A DNA stretch of 64,000 nt from Ottowia beijingensis (GCF_013423955.1 NZ_JACCKX010000001.1:1984001-2048000); one strand, 5' to 3'; counted from the stretch's first letter, positions 19,050 through 29,537 are shown. Notes: generated from the letters alone by a model not told the origin. Program-made: numbers and translations.

Positions 19050-20151
19050 TCACGGCACTACGCACCCCTCGGGCGGGCAATCGTGCGGAATCGGGATGTC
19101 TGGCGCCGGTGTGATGTGGATGGCCAGCGGCAGGTGGTCGCCGGCCTGCTTGAACCAGTCGTCCCAGTAGCCTTGGTAGGTGGGCCCGCTCTCGGGCCGG
19201 TCGGGCGGGCGGCGGCCGTCCATCGGCCCAAGCTTGAACGACATCGTGCTGCCATCGGGGCATTGGCCCAGCAATTCGACCTCGCTCACCCACAGGCGGC
19301 GCGGTTCACGCGTGATCTGCGTCGGAATCCAGCCTTCCCCGTACAGCATCGGCCCGGTGCGCACCACTTCTCGGGTGTGGCGCAGCAATTGGGCGGGGCA
19401 GCGCTGGACGATCTTGAAGAGACTGTTGCCAACGACCATGTAGGTCCCGCTGCCCCCTGCAGCCACCAGACTGATTTCTTCGGAAGCTCTGTATCGTTAT
19501 CGGGACCTCTAAAGATGCTCGGCTCAATATCCATCAGTTGCGACTGCAGATAGTTTGGCAACGTGTGAACCGATTTGCGCAGCGCCAAGGTCTGACTGAT
19601 CACCCTACGCCGATAGTTGTCTATGTGGCCGATCGGAATCGCTCCTCCCCCGGCACATCGTCCCTTACCTTCGTTGTATCCTGAGGGAGGTATGGGCTTA
19701 GCCAATCGGCACGGTCGTACTTGAAGACCGTGCCGACCTTCATGCCCACGATCGCGGAATCGACTTCGCAGGTGAAATTTTCGGTGTGGCAGGTGTAGAA
19801 CGGCGTCTGCCTCGCATTGAGGAATCCCAGCCACGCCCAGCCGACGCCGCGGTCCCTGATGATCTTGCCGGTCTGCTTGTCCAGCCGGAACTTGTGCAGG
19901 GTCACGAAGTCGCCCACCTGCACCGGCTCGCCAGTGCCTTCGCGCACGATGGTGGGGCGGTTGAACTCAGCCATGGGCCGGCCGGGCGGGATCACTTCGG
20001 TGGCGACGATCTGGCCGGGGTCGAACGGCTCGGGCCGCTGGCCGCAGGCGCTGAGGGTGGCGAGCGCCAGCAGGCCCGCCGCCGTGGCAACCGTGTGGCG
20101 CACGGCAGTGGCAGACCGGCGCGCGCGTGTGGCGCCGCGAGAGCGTGTCAT
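19050..20151 (-). CDS. Lipoprotein with FKBP-like segment, two frameshifts
   Basis: A predicted lipoprotein of about 367 residues in three successive frames. The start at 20151 gives a signal peptide ending LATLSACGQ. The segment VREGTGEPVQVGDFVTLHKF, later VDSAIVGMKVGTVFKYDR, has the layout of an FKBP-type fold, but the catalytic residues cannot be confirmed. The rest (LWVSEVELLGQCPDGSTMSF, YQGYWDDWFKQAGDHLPLAI) matches nothing I know. A base is missing near 19635-19645 (CCCCC) and another near 19450-19460 (CCCCC). Located downstream of amgK, about 115 bases away. Confidence 0.6.
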
Positions 20152-20202
20152 GGTGTGTTTCTCCGATGGCTGCCGTCAGTCGGTGAGGGGTTTAAGTGCT
20201 GC

Positions 20203-20262
20203 GCTATGTATAGCTGCCTGCGCTGACTGGATAAGCGCTGGCGGCCAATTTGACTTGTAAGC
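20203..20262. repeat. ATAGCTG-family interspersed repeat
   Basis: TATGTATAGCTGCCTGCGCT, then GACTGGATAAGCGCTGGCGG and CCAATTTGACTTGTAAG. It lies between amgK and the downstream lipoprotein gene. Confidence 0.75.
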
Positions 20263-20266
20263 GCCG

Positions 20267-21379
20267 TCACATCCGACCGAACGCCCAGCCGCTGGCCGCT
20301 TCGGTGCCTTCGATCTCGTCGATGGCCTTGAGCAGCGGCGCCAGCTCGCGGTAGCGCGCGGCGGTGTGGCGGATGTAGGCGATGAAGCGCGGCGCGTCGG
20401 CCAAATACTTGGGCTTGCCGTCGCGCAAGGTCAGCCGCGCGAAGATGCCGGCCACCTTCAGGTGCCGCTGCAGGCCCATCCATTCGACGGCGCGCCAGAA
20501 GCTTCCGAAGTCGCTGTGCCAGTCCTCGAAGTTCAGCAGCCCGAGCTTGCGCGCGCGTTCCCAGTAGCGCACGGTGATGTCGAGCACGAACTCCTCGTCC
20601 CAGGTGAGGAAGGCGTCGCGCATCAGGCTGGCGATGTCGTAGGTGATGGGGCCGTACACGGCGTCCTGGAAGTCGAGCACGCCGAGCGCACCTTGCGGCG
20701 ACACCATCAGGTTGCGCGGCATGAAGTCGCGGTGCACGTAGACCATGGGCGCGGCCAGGTTGCGGGCGACGATCAGGTCGAAGGTCTTGCTCAACGTGTC
20801 GCGCAGCGCGCCTTCCACGGCGATGCCGCGGTGTTTGGCCAGATACCAGTCGGGGAACAGCGCCAGCTCGCGCCGCAGCAGCGCCTCGTCGTAGGGCGGC
20901 AGCACGCCGGGTTTCGAGGCCTGTTGCCATTTCAATAACAACTCCACCGCCTGCAGGTAGCGCGGGCGGTTGGCCTCGGGGTGGGCGCGGTCGATTTCCT
21001 CCATCATGGTGCGATGACCCAAGTCGGTCAGCAGCATGAAGCCCTGCGGCTCGTCCCAGTCCAGCACCTGCGGCGCGGGCAGGCCGGCGGCCTGCATCAG
21101 GCCGGCGACGTGCACGAAAGGGGCGCTGTTCTCCTGCGCGGGCGGGGCGTCCATCACGATGCGCGTGGCGCCATCGGTGGTGTCCAGGCGGAAGTAGCGG
21201 CGAAAACTGGCGTCGGCCGACGCCACGCGCACGCTGCCCGGCTGCAGGCGCTGCGCCGGCGCGATGCGTGCCAGCCAGGCGGCGAAGGCCTGCGCCCGCG
21301 CCGGATCGGCCCAGGTGGGCGCGAGGGCGCGGCAGCGGGGAAACGGATGGTGACAGGGGGCCGGTGTCGCGTCGCTCAT
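20267..21379 (-). CDS. amgK: Cell-wall amino sugar kinase AmgK family
   Basis: A 370-residue aminoglycoside-phosphotransferase-fold kinase. In Pseudomonas and relatives AmgK phosphorylates MurNAc and GlcNAc at the anomeric position in peptidoglycan recycling, bypassing fosfomycin-sensitive MurA. Seen here: the catalytic loop VYVHRDFMPRNLMV, the Mg-binding LGVLDFQDAVYGPITYDI and the N-terminal SADASFRRYFRL characteristic of AmgK. It is divergent from lptD, the usual neighbour. MurU, the partner normally next to it, is not in the window. Intact; start ATG 21379. Confidence 0.85.
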   Translation of the reverse strand: MSDATPAPCHHPFPRCRALAPTWADPARAQAFAAWLARIAPAQRLQPGSVRVASADASFRRYFRLDTTDGATRIVMDAPPAQENSAPFVHVAGLMQAAGLPAPQVLDWDEPQGFMLLTDLGHRTMMEEIDRAHPEANRPRYLQAVELLLKWQQASKPGVLPPYDEALLRRELALFPDWYLAKHRGIAVEGALRDTLSKTFDLIVARNLAAPMVYVHRDFMPRNLMVSPQGALGVLDFQDAVYGPITYDIASLMRDAFLTWDEEFVLDITVRYWERARKLGLLNFEDWHSDFGSFWRAVEWMGLQRHLKVAGIFARLTLRDGKPKYLADAPRFIAYIRHTAARYRELAPLLKAIDEIEGTEAASGWAFGRM

Positions 21380-21425
21380 GGATAATCGATTCTAGAGCGA
21401 GCCGTCTCCCGCACCGGGCCAGTGC

Positions 21426-23839
21426 TTGCGCTTTCTGGACCCACACGCAGTGCAGGCTTCGCCGGTTTTTCCCCTTTCTCGCCACGCTTCGCATCCCGCA
21501 CGGGCCGCCGTGGTGCGGCCGGTGGCTGCCGCGGTGCTGGCCCTGCTGGCGGGCGCGGTGCTGGCGCAGCCGTCCGAGCCGCTGCAGCTGCAGGCCACGC
21601 CGCTGCTGGCCGAGAAGCTGCCCGACAACGCCCACCCGCCCACCATCGTCTACGGCGACCGCATCAGTGGCCGCACCGATCTTGAAACCGTCATCGAAGG
21701 CCAGGCCGAGCTGCGCCAGCCCGGCCGCGTGGCGCGCGCCGACAAGCTGGTGTACGACCAGACCACCGACATCGCCACCGTCACCGGCGACGTGCGCATG
21801 AACGCCGAGGGCGACCGCTACACCGCCACCTCGGGGCAGATCCAGATCGACGCGATGGCCGGTTTTCTGCTGCAGCCGACGTACCGCTTCCTGGCCAGCG
21901 GCGCGCACGGCACGGCCGAGCGGCTGGACCTGCTGGACCGCGACCGCGCCCGCGTGACGCAGGGCACCTACACCACCTGCCAGCGCGGCGGGCCGGACTG
22001 GATGCCCGACTGGATCCTGCGCGCCGACAAGCTGGAGCTGGACCGCGAGGACGACGAGGGCCGGGCCGAAGGCGCGGTGCTGGAGTTCAAGGGCGTGCCC
22101 ATCCTGCCGGTGCCGGCCATGAGCTTTCCGCTCAGCGAGCGGCGCAAGTCCGGCTGGCTGCCGCCCACCATCGGGCTCGACAACAAGAGCGGGCTGGACC
22201 TGTCGGTGCCGTACTACTGGAACATCGCGCCCAACCGCGACGCCACCTTCACGCCGGCCATCATGCTGCGCCGCGGCGTCGAGATGGGCGGCGAGTTCCG
22301 CTACCTCGAGAACAACTACCAGGGCCGCCTGAACGCCAACCTGCTGCCCAATGACAAGCTGCGCGACGGCCGCAACCGCTGGGGCTACTTCGCGCGCCAC
22401 AACGGCACCTACGACACCGGCATCGACGGCATCGGCGCCGTGGGCCTGGGGCTGAACCTGAACCGCGTGAGCGACAACGACTACTGGCGCGACTTCTCGC
22501 GCGGCGGCCTGTCGCTGACCACGCGCCTGCTGGCCAACGACGGCGCGCTGACCTGGTCGCGCGGCGATTTCTCGGCCAGCGCGCGGGCACTGAAGTGGCA
22601 GACGCTGCAGGACGTGAACGCGCCCATCATCCCGCCCTACGACCGTCTGCCGCAGCTGGCCGCGCGCTGGGGCCGCGTGAACGACCGCGGCTTCGACTAC
22701 GCAGTCGATGGCGACTTCACGCGCTTTCGGGCCGACAGCTTCTGGACGCAGCAGCCCAACGCCGACCGCAGCTTCCTGCACGCGCAGCTGGCGCGGCCCA
22801 TCACGCGTTCGTGGGGTTTTCTGGTGCCCAAGGTGCAGCTGCACGCCACCAGCTACCAGTTCGACCGCCCGCTGGCCGACGGCCGCACCTCGGCCAGCCG
22901 CGTGCTGCCCACCTTCAGCCTCGACAGCGGCCTGGTGTTCGAGCGCGACGCGCAGTACTTCGGCCGCGGCTTTCGCCAGACGCTGGAGCCGCGCCTGATG
23001 TACGTCTACACGCCGTACCGCAACCAGAGCCTGCTGCCCAACTACGACTCGGGCGCCTACGACTTCAACTTCGCCACCATCTGGGCCGAGAACGCCTTTG
23101 CCGGCAACGACCGCATCGTCGACAACAACCTGGTCACAGGCGGCCTGACCACGCGCCTGCTCGACCCCGAAAGCGGCGCCGAGGTGGTGCGCTTGGGGCT
23201 GGCGCAGCGCTACCGCTTCTCGGGCCAGCAGGTGGTGCTGCCGGGCGGCACGCCCACCGAACGCGGCCTGTCCGACATCATGCTGGGCGCCGGCATCAAC
23301 TGGGACCCGCGCTGGTCGTTCGACAGCGTGGTGCAGTACAACCCCGACACCCGGCGCAGCACCCGCACCACCCTCCAGGGGCGCTATTCGCCGGGGCCGT
23401 ACCGCACCGTCAGCGCGGCCTACCGCCACCAGCGCGACCTGCAGAGCGAGCACCTCGACGTGGGCTGGCAATGGCCGCTGAGCGACCTGGCCGGCCGCCG
23501 CGGCGAGCTGGGCACCACCGCCGCGCGCACCGGCGGCAGCAGCTGCAACGGGCGCTGGTACAGCGTCGGCCGGCTCAACTACAGCCTGCGCGAAAGCCGG
23601 CTGGTCGACGCCATCCTGGGCGTCGAATACGATGCCGGCTGCTGGATCGGCCGCGTGGTGCTGGAAAACTCACCAGCTCCACCACCTCGTCCACCAAGCG
23701 CATCATGTTCCAGCTGGAACTCGTCGGCCTGTCGCGCCTGGGCAGCAACCCGCTGCGTACGCTGCGCAACAACATTCCGCGTTATCAATACCTGCGCGAA
23801 GAAACCACCTCACCGAGCCGGTTCACAGAGTATGAGTAA
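21426..23839 (+). CDS. lptD: LPS-assembly protein LptD, frameshifted near the 3' end
   Basis: The outer-membrane beta-barrel that inserts LPS into the outer leaflet; essential in most Gram-negatives. About 804 residues: signal peptide to about residue 40, LptA-like N-terminal domain (IVYGDRISGRTDLETVIEGQ, TATSGQIQIDAMAG), then the barrel. Cys pairs seen in GTYTTCQRGGPDW and SSCNGRWYS fit the LptD disulfides. The last 58 residues (LTSSTTSSTKRIMFQLELVG onward) are in another frame after a missing A near 23665-23670 in GAAAAC. It heads an lptD-surA-rsmA group. Confidence 0.9.
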
Positions 23840-23945
23840 CCCCCTGAGTCGCTGCGCGCCTTCCCCTGAAGGGGGACACCGCTGGTGGCCGGCACAGGTC
23901 CGGCCACGGCGGTCGCTGGCATGGCCCGCTCCGCGGCCTTCGGTG
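23836..23945. repeat. Post-stop repeat, CCCCTGAGTCGCTGCGCGCC type
   Basis: Starts on the lptD stop codon with CCCCTGAGTCGCTGCGCGCC, then CCTGAAGGGGGACACCGCTG and GGCATGGCCCGCTCCGCGGC. It shares order and sequence with 25501-25595 and 54350-54480. It has hairpin potential (TTCCCC with GGGGGA). Confidence 0.8.
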
Positions 23946-23995
23946 GAACCGCGTCGGCATCCCACGATGGCCTCGGTGCGTTTAGGAGAAACAAG

Positions 23996-25504
23996 ATGTC
24001 TCGTGTTCTTTCCCGCTGGCTGCTGTTGCCTGCGGCTTGCATCGCACTGTCCCTGCCCGCGCAGGCGCAGACCAGCGGCACGCAGCGCAAGCCCGCGCCC
24101 ACCAAGCCGGCCGCCAAGAAACCCGCGGCCAAGAAGGCGCCGGCTCGCAAGCCCGCCGCCAAACCGGTACCCCGGCGCACACCCGCGCCGGCACCGGCGG
24201 CCGCGCCTGCTGCCGTCCCGGCAGCACCCGTGGCGACTCCCGCGCCAGCACCCGCCAGCGCCGCGCTGCGCGAGGCCGACTTCATCGTCGCCGTGGTCAA
24301 CACCGAGCCCGTCACCAACAACGAGGTGCGCGCCCGCATCGCCCGCGCCCAGCGCCAGCTGGCCGAGCGCGGCGGCCCGCAGCCGCCGGCCGACGTGCTG
24401 CGCAAGGAAATGCTGGAACGCCTGATCGCCGAGCGCGCGCAGCTGCAGTACGCGCGCGAAACCGGCCTGAAGGTGGACGACGGCGCGCTGGCCCAGGCCG
24501 AGCTGTCCATCGCGCGCCAGAACCAGCTGGCCACCGTGGAGCAGCTGTACCAGCGCATCCAGCAGGAAGGCATTGCCGTGCAGGACTTCCGCGACGACGT
24601 GCGCAACCAGGTGCTGCTGGCGCGCCTGCGCGAGCGCGAGATCGAACCCAAGCTGCGCGTGACCGACGCCGAGGTCGACACCTTCATCCGCGAGCAGACC
24701 GGCGTGCGGCCCGGCGCGGTGGACCTGAACCTGGCCATGATCCTGGTGGCCGTGCCCGAAGGCGCCAACGCCGCCGAACTGGCGCGCCTGCAGGCCCGCG
24801 CCGACGAGGTGGCGCGCCGCGCGCGCGGCGGCGAGGACTTCGCGGCGCTGGCGGTGGAGTTCTCCGACGCCAACAACCGCGGCCGCGACGGCGGAGTGCT
24901 GGGCCTGCGCCCGTCCGACAAGTACCCCGACCTGTTCCTGCAAAGCACGCAGCGCGCGCGCGTGGGCGACATCGCCGGCCCGGTGCGCTCCGGCGCCGGT
25001 TTCCACATCCTCAAGGTGCTGGAGCGCAAGGCCAACAACGAGCTGCCCGAGGTCAAGATCCCGCAGACCCACGTGCGCCACATCTTGCTGCGCACCGGCC
25101 CCACGCAGAGCGAGCAGGTGGCGCGCGAGCGCGCGGCCGACTTCAGGCGCCGCATCGCGGCGGGCCAGGCCAGCTTCGAGGAGCTGGCGCGCCAGTTCTC
25201 GCAGGACGACAGCGCCGCCGACGGCGGCGAACTGGGCTGGGCGCCGCCCGGCCAGTTCGTGCCCGAGTTCGAGCAGGCCATGAACAACCTCGACGCCGGC
25301 CAGGTGAGCGAGCCGGTGATCACCCGCTTCGGCGTGCACCTGATCCGCGTCGACGGCCGGCGCGAGCAGGTGCTTACCGCCGCCGAGCAGCGCCAGCTGG
25401 CGCGCAACATGCTGCGCGAGAAGAAGGCGCAGGAGGCATTCGAGACCTGGGCGCGCGAGGTGCGTGGCCGCGCCTACGTCGAATACCGCGACCCACCGAA
25501 ATGA
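23996..25504 (+). CDS. surA: Periplasmic chaperone/peptidyl-prolyl isomerase SurA
   Basis: Chaperones outer-membrane proteins, LptD among them, to the BAM complex. 502 residues: signal peptide ending SLPAQAQ, an unusual Lys/Ala/Pro-rich linker of about 50 residues (KPAAKKPAAKKAPARKPAAK), the SurA N domain (VAVVNTEPVTNNEVRARIAR), and two parvulin domains (AMILVAVPEG to FHILKVLERK; THVRHILLRTGP to GVHLIRVDGR). ATG 23996 follows TAGGAGAA. The linker is not part of classical SurA and may be a local expansion. Operon partner of lptD and rsmA. Intact. Confidence 0.92.
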   Translation: MSRVLSRWLLLPAACIALSLPAQAQTSGTQRKPAPTKPAAKKPAAKKAPARKPAAKPVPRRTPAPAPAAAPAAVPAAPVATPAPAPASAALREADFIVAVVNTEPVTNNEVRARIARAQRQLAERGGPQPPADVLRKEMLERLIAERAQLQYARETGLKVDDGALAQAELSIARQNQLATVEQLYQRIQQEGIAVQDFRDDVRNQVLLARLREREIEPKLRVTDAEVDTFIREQTGVRPGAVDLNLAMILVAVPEGANAAELARLQARADEVARRARGGEDFAALAVEFSDANNRGRDGGVLGLRPSDKYPDLFLQSTQRARVGDIAGPVRSGAGFHILKVLERKANNELPEVKIPQTHVRHILLRTGPTQSEQVARERAADFRRRIAAGQASFEELARQFSQDDSAADGGELGWAPPGQFVPEFEQAMNNLDAGQVSEPVITRFGVHLIRVDGRREQVLTAAEQRQLARNMLREKKAQEAFETWAREVRGRAYVEYRDPPK

Positions 25505-25595
25505 CGCACCCCCTGAGGCGCTGCGCGCCTTCCCCCAGGGGACGCCGCCAGTGGCCGGGCCAAGCCCGCTCCACGGCCGTTCGACTGACGGGCGC
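25501..25595. repeat. Post-stop repeat, second copy
   Basis: Begins at the surA stop: CACCCCCTGAGGCGCTGCGC, then GCCTTCCCCCAGGGGACGCC and GGCCGGGCCAAGCCCGCTCC. It fills the gap between surA and rsmA. Confidence 0.8.
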
Positions 25596-25607
25596 CGCGC
25601 AGTCCTG

Positions 25608-26368
25608 ATGAAACACATCCCCGCAAGCGCTTCGGCCAGCACTTCCTCAGCGACCCGGCCATCATCGACGCCATCGTGCGCGCCATCGACCCGCGCCCCG
25701 GCCAGCCGATGGTCGAGATCGGCCCCGGCCTGGCCGCGCTGACGCAGCCGCTGGTCGAGCGCCTGGGGCGCCTGACGGTGATCGAAATCGACCGCGACCT
25801 GGCCGCCCGCCTGCGCGCGCACCCGCAGCTCGAGGTCATCGAATCCGATGTGCTGAAAGTGGATTTTGCGCAGCTGCAGCAAGCGCAGGCAGCTACCAAA
25901 TTGAGAGTGTGCGGCAACCTGCCCTACAACATCTCCAGCCCAATCCTGTTCCACCTGCTGCCGTTTGCCGCGCACATCGAAGACCAGCACTTCATGCTGC
26001 AGAAGGAAGTGATCGACCGCATGGTCGCCGCGCCGTCCACCGGGGACTACGGCCGTCTGTCGGTGATGCTGCAGTGGCGCTACGCGATGGAGAACGTGCT
26101 GTTCGTGCCGCCCGCCGCGTTCGAGCCGCCGCCGCGCGTCGACTCGGCCGTGGTGCGCATGGTGCCGCGCCCCGACTTCGCGCCCATCGACCCGGCGCTG
26201 CTGTCCGAGCTGGTGCAGGTCGCCTTCAGCCAGCGCCGCAAGCTGCTGCGCCACACGCTGGGCAAGTGGCTGGAGGCGCGCGGCTTCGGCGGCCCGTTCG
26301 ACGTGCAGCGCCGCGCCGAGGAAGTGCCGGTGGCGGAGTACCTGGCGCTGGCCGACGCCCTGGGCTGA
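25608..26368 (+). CDS. rsmA: 16S rRNA dimethyladenosine transferase, frameshifted at the start
   Basis: RsmA (KsgA) dimethylates two adjacent adenines near the 3' end of 16S rRNA. About 253 residues: SAM-binding [15 protein letters not shown], acidic [11 protein letters not shown], catalytic [10 protein letters not shown] and C-terminal [14 protein letters not shown]. The first five codons (MKHIP) and [12 protein letters not shown] are joined only if one C is restored near 25622-25626. Codons about 85-97 ([14 protein letters not shown]) match an ATAGCTG repeat fragment at 25871-25910. Confidence 0.9.
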
Positions 26369-26410
26369 GCGTTCCGGCAGCGTTGCCCGTCCCTATACTG
26401 GTAGGGTCGA

Positions 26411-26435
26411 TGCCCGCCAGCGCCTGACTGGCGGG
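26411..26435 (+). terminator. Hairpin after rsmA
   Basis: GCCCGCCAG-CGCCTGA-CTGGCGGGC is a 9-bp stem. No U-run follows, so termination efficiency is uncertain; it overlaps an ATACTCC-family repeat that ends at 26456. Confidence 0.45.
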
Positions 26436-26478
26436 CGTTGCAGACGCATACTCCCTTATCTTTCCCCTGGTCACGGCT

Positions 26479-26560
26479 TGTGGGAGCGGGCTTGCCCGCG
26501 AAGCAGCGTTCATGGCCTCGGCAGGGCACCCATCGCCGCCAAGGCCGCCCCGCCCCATGG
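26479..26560. repeat. Single REP with degenerate partner
   Basis: TGTGGGAGCGGGCTTGCCCG at 26479-26501 is intact. The inverted partner at about 26531-26554 (ATCGCCGCCAAGGCCGCCCC) is degenerate. It lies between the convergent rsmA and thioredoxin genes. Confidence 0.65.
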
Positions 26561-26617
26561 CTGGCCGCTGGGCACGGCCATGAGGTCAGACCGTGCTCGC
26601 CTGAAGCGCGCAGCGCC

Positions 26618-27585
26618 TCAGTTCAACGCCATGCTCAGCTTGCGCCGGTAGCCCGACAGCAGCTCGGCCTGCGGGTCTTCCTGCTTGGCGGCCTTGCCGG
26701 TCAGCTCGATGCCGCCGGCGCTCTTGCCGTCGGCGCCGGCGCCGTGCTTGGGCGGCGGGGGCGTCAGCAGCTCCAGGATGGCGACGTAGGTCTTGCGGGC
26801 GGCCTCGTCGTTCCACTTCTTGTCGCGCATGATGATTTCCAGCAGCTCGTCCATGCTGGCCGTCCACTGGCCTTCGGCCATCAGCGCCTGCGCCTTGGCA
26901 AAGCGGGTGTCGAAGTCGCGCTTGTTCTCGGCGATCCTGGCGTCGAACTGCTCCACCGGCCAGTTGCCGCGCTCGTCGTTCTGCACGAACTCCATCGCGT
27001 CCAGCCAGCGGCGCAGTGCGTCGAAGCGCAGCGGGCGCGGCTCGCGCCCCAGCGGTTCTTCCAGCGTGGCGGCGGCTTCGGCGAAGGCGCCGGTGGCGAT
27101 CAGCACGCGGGCGTAGTCGGCGCGGGCGTCGTCGTTGGCCGGGTCCTGCGCCAGCGCGTCGGCCAGCTTGGCCAGGGCGGCGTCGGTGTCGCCGGCTTCC
27201 AGCAGGGCCTCGGCCTCGTTCACCTCTTCCTCGGCGGCCAGCGCGCCCTCGCTGGGCACGTGCTTGTCGAGGAACTGGCGGATGGTGCCGGCCGGCTGCG
27301 CGCCCACGAAACCGTCCACCGGCTGGCCGCCGACGAACATCACGCACAGCGGAATGCTGCGCGTGCCCAGCATCTGCGACAGCTGGCCGGCGATCTCGGG
27401 CACCTTGTCGGCGTCCAGCTTGGCCAGGACAAAGCGGCCGGCGTATTCGGTCTCCAGCTGCTCCAGCACCGGGCCCAGTTGCTTGCAGGGGCCGCACCAT
27501 TCGGCCCACACATCCAGCAGCACGGGCGTTTGCAGGAGGCCTTGATGACCTCGGCTTCGAAGTTTTGCAGGGTGATGTCGATCAT
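26618..27585 (-). CDS. Thioredoxin-TPR protein, YbbN/CnoX-like, frameshifted
   Basis: A protein of about 322 residues: a thioredoxin domain with an intact active site WAEWCGPCKQLGP (residues about 25-37), then tetratricopeptide-like helices (LLEAGDTDAALAKLADAL, FDTRFAKAQALMAEGQWTAS). CnoX in E. coli protects proteins from oxidation and hands them to GroEL; here the CxxC suggests redox activity as well. The start MIDITLQNFEAEVIKAS at 27585 joins QTPVLLDVW after a missing base near 27532-27540. Divergent from purE. The last 60 residues are Pro/Gly-rich. Confidence 0.85.
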
Positions 27586-27643
27586 GGGGCGTATCTGGGG
27601 GCAAAATTGAACATATCTAACAGCCATTGTGCCAACAAGCCCC

Positions 27644-28138
27644 ATGACGAGTCCCCGCGTGGGCGTGGTGATGGGTTCCAGCAGCGACTGGGACACCATG
27701 CAGCACGCCGTCCAGATCCTTGAGCAGTTCGGCGTGCCGCATGAGGCGCGCGTCGTCTCGGCGCACCGCATGCCCGACGACATGTTCGCCTACGCCGAGG
27801 CCGCTGCCGGCCGCGGGCTGAAGGCCATCATCGCCGGGGCCGGCGGCGCGGCGCACCTGCCGGGCATGCTGGCGGCCAAGACGGTGGTGCCGGTGCTGGG
27901 CGTGCCGGTGGCCAGCCGCCACCTGCAGGGCGTCGATTCGCTGCACAGCATCGTGCAGATGCCCAAGGGCATTCCGGTGGCTACCTTCGCCATCGGCCAG
28001 GCCGGTGCGGCCAACGCGGCGCTGTTCGCGGTGGCGTTGCTGGCCAATGAGGACGCGGCGCTGCGCGGCAAGCTGGAAGCCTTCCGCGCCGAGCAGACCG
28101 CCGCCGCGCGCGCCATGACGCTGCCACCCGCAGGGTAG
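27644..28138 (+). CDS. purE: N5-carboxyaminoimidazole ribonucleotide mutase
   Basis: Converts N5-CAIR to CAIR in purine synthesis, working with PurK. 164 residues from ATG 27644; an upstream GTG at 27629 is possible but adds nothing conserved. Motifs: [15 protein letters not shown], the catalytic [31 protein letters not shown] and [20 protein letters not shown]. The presence of purK next to it fits the bacterial class I route. Intact. Confidence 0.95.
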   Translation: MTSPRVGVVMGSSSDWDTMQHAVQILEQFGVPHEARVVSAHRMPDDMFAYAEAAAGRGLKAIIAGAGGAAHLPGMLAAKTVVPVLGVPVASRHLQGVDSLHSIVQMPKGIPVATFAIGQAGAANAALFAVALLANEDAALRGKLEAFRAEQTAAARAMTLPPAG

Positions 28139-28205
28139 TTTGCTATTAGTCATATAGCTGCTTGCGCAGTCTGGACGGGCGCCAAGGCCCGATTTTATTC
28201 AAATT
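28139..28205. repeat. ATAGCTG-family repeat between purE and purK
   Basis: GCTATTAGTCATATAGCTGC, then TTGCGCAGTCTGGACGGGCG and CCAAGGCCCGATTTTATTCA. It separates two genes of one pathway that are otherwise expected to be in one operon. Confidence 0.75.
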
Positions 28206-28222
28206 TTCTTGACGGTTCCGAG

Positions 28223-29422
28223 ATGCCCACCACCTTGCCCCTGCTGCCCGGCAGCCTGATCGACGGCCGCCCCGCCACGCTGGGCGTGCTGGGCGGTGGC
28301 CAATTGGGCCGCATGTTCGTGCACGCGGCGCAGGCGCTGGGCTACGAGACGGTGGTGCTCGACCCCGACGCCGGCAGCCCGGCGGGGCGCGTGAGCCACC
28401 ACTTCATCCAGGCCGATTACCGCGACGAGAACGCGCTGCGCGAACTGGCCGCGCGCTGCCACGCCATCACCACCGAATTCGAGAACGTGCCCGCCGAGTC
28501 GCTGGCCGCGCTGGCCGCCACGCGTCCGGTGTCGCCCGCGGCCGAGTGCGTCGCCATCGCGCAGGACCGCATCCGCGAGAAGGCGCACTTCGCCAGCTGC
28601 GCCACCGGCAGCGGCGTGGCGCCCGCGCCCTATGCGGTGATCGAGAACGAGGCCGACTTGGGCCAAGTGCCCGCCGTGCTGCTGCCCGGCATCCTGAAAA
28701 CCGCGCGCCTGGGCTACGACGGCAAGGGCCAGGCGCGCGTGGCCAACCGCGACGAACTGGCCGCCGCCTGGCAGCGCATGGGCGGCGTGGCCTGCGTGCT
28801 GGAGCAGATGCTGCCGCTGGCGCACGAGTGTTCGGTCATCGTGGCGCGCGGGCGCGACGGGCAGGTCGTCAGCCTGCCGGTGCAGCGCAACCTGCACCGC
28901 GACGGCATCCTGGCCGTGACCGAGGTTTATGAAGGCAACCTGCCCGAAATCGCCGTCAAGCAAGCGCAGAGCGCTACCGTGGCGATAGCAAACGAGCTGA
29001 ACTACGTGGGCGTGCTGTGCGTCGAATTCTTCGTGCTGCAAAACGGCTCGCTGGTCGTCAACGAGATGGCTCCGCGCCCGCACAACAGCGGCCACTACAC
29101 GGTGGACGCGTGCGACGCCTCGCAGTTCGACCTGCAGGTGCGCACCCTGGCCGGCCTGCCACTGGCCGCGCCGCGCCAGCACAGCGCGGCCATCATGCTC
29201 AACCTGCTGGGCGACCTGTGGTTCAGCGCCGACGGCCAGCCCCGCACCCCGCCCTGGCGTGACCTGCTGGCCCTGCCCGGCGCGCACCTGCACCTGTACG
29301 GCAAGACCGAGGCGCGGCGCGGCCGCAAGATGGGGCACCTGACCTTCACCGGGCCGGACGCCGGCGCGGTACGCCAGCGCGCGCTGCAGGCGGCGGCGCT
29401 GTTGGGCATGGAAGCCTTCTGA
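28223..29422 (+). CDS. purK: 5-(carboxyamino)imidazole ribonucleotide synthase
   Basis: ATP-grasp enzyme making N5-CAIR from AIR, bicarbonate and ATP. 399 residues: TLGVLGGGQLGRMFVHAAQA, ITTEFENVPAESL, LKTARLGYDGKGQARV, CVEFFVLQNGSLVVNEMAPR and HNSGHYTVDAC. The segment KQAQSATVAIANELN (about residues 246-260) is encoded by ATAGCTG-repeat-like DNA (28961-28997), in frame and without disrupting the fold. Intact; follows purE after the repeat. Confidence 0.95.
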   Translation: MPTTLPLLPGSLIDGRPATLGVLGGGQLGRMFVHAAQALGYETVVLDPDAGSPAGRVSHHFIQADYRDENALRELAARCHAITTEFENVPAESLAALAATRPVSPAAECVAIAQDRIREKAHFASCATGSGVAPAPYAVIENEADLGQVPAVLLPGILKTARLGYDGKGQARVANRDELAAAWQRMGGVACVLEQMLPLAHECSVIVARGRDGQVVSLPVQRNLHRDGILAVTEVYEGNLPEIAVKQAQSATVAIANELNYVGVLCVEFFVLQNGSLVVNEMAPRPHNSGHYTVDACDASQFDLQVRTLAGLPLAAPRQHSAAIMLNLLGDLWFSADGQPRTPPWRDLLALPGAHLHLYGKTEARRGRKMGHLTFTGPDAGAVRQRALQAAALLGMEAF

Positions 29423-29433
29423 GCCATGGATTC

Positions 29434-29500
29434 TGGATACTCCCCAATAATCTGTCCGCCAGCGCTTGATAGACAAGCGCTGCGACCACATACTCCCTGC
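29434..29500. repeat. ATACTCC-family interspersed repeat
   Basis: GGATACTCCCCAATAATCTG at one end and CCACATACTCCCTGC at the other, with GCGCTTGATAGACAAGCGCT as an inner hairpin. Between purK and the tsaC-like gene. Confidence 0.65.
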
Positions 29501-29537
29501 ATTCGCAGCCCGTCCACACCGATGAAAGCGCCCGGCC

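Noticed and set aside
20148..23471. A 1107-codon minus-strand open frame antisense to lptD
   Set aside because: High GC removes stops from shadow frames. Codon and residue composition (His/Gln/Arg-rich) is typical of a shadow, and lptD and amgK explain the region.
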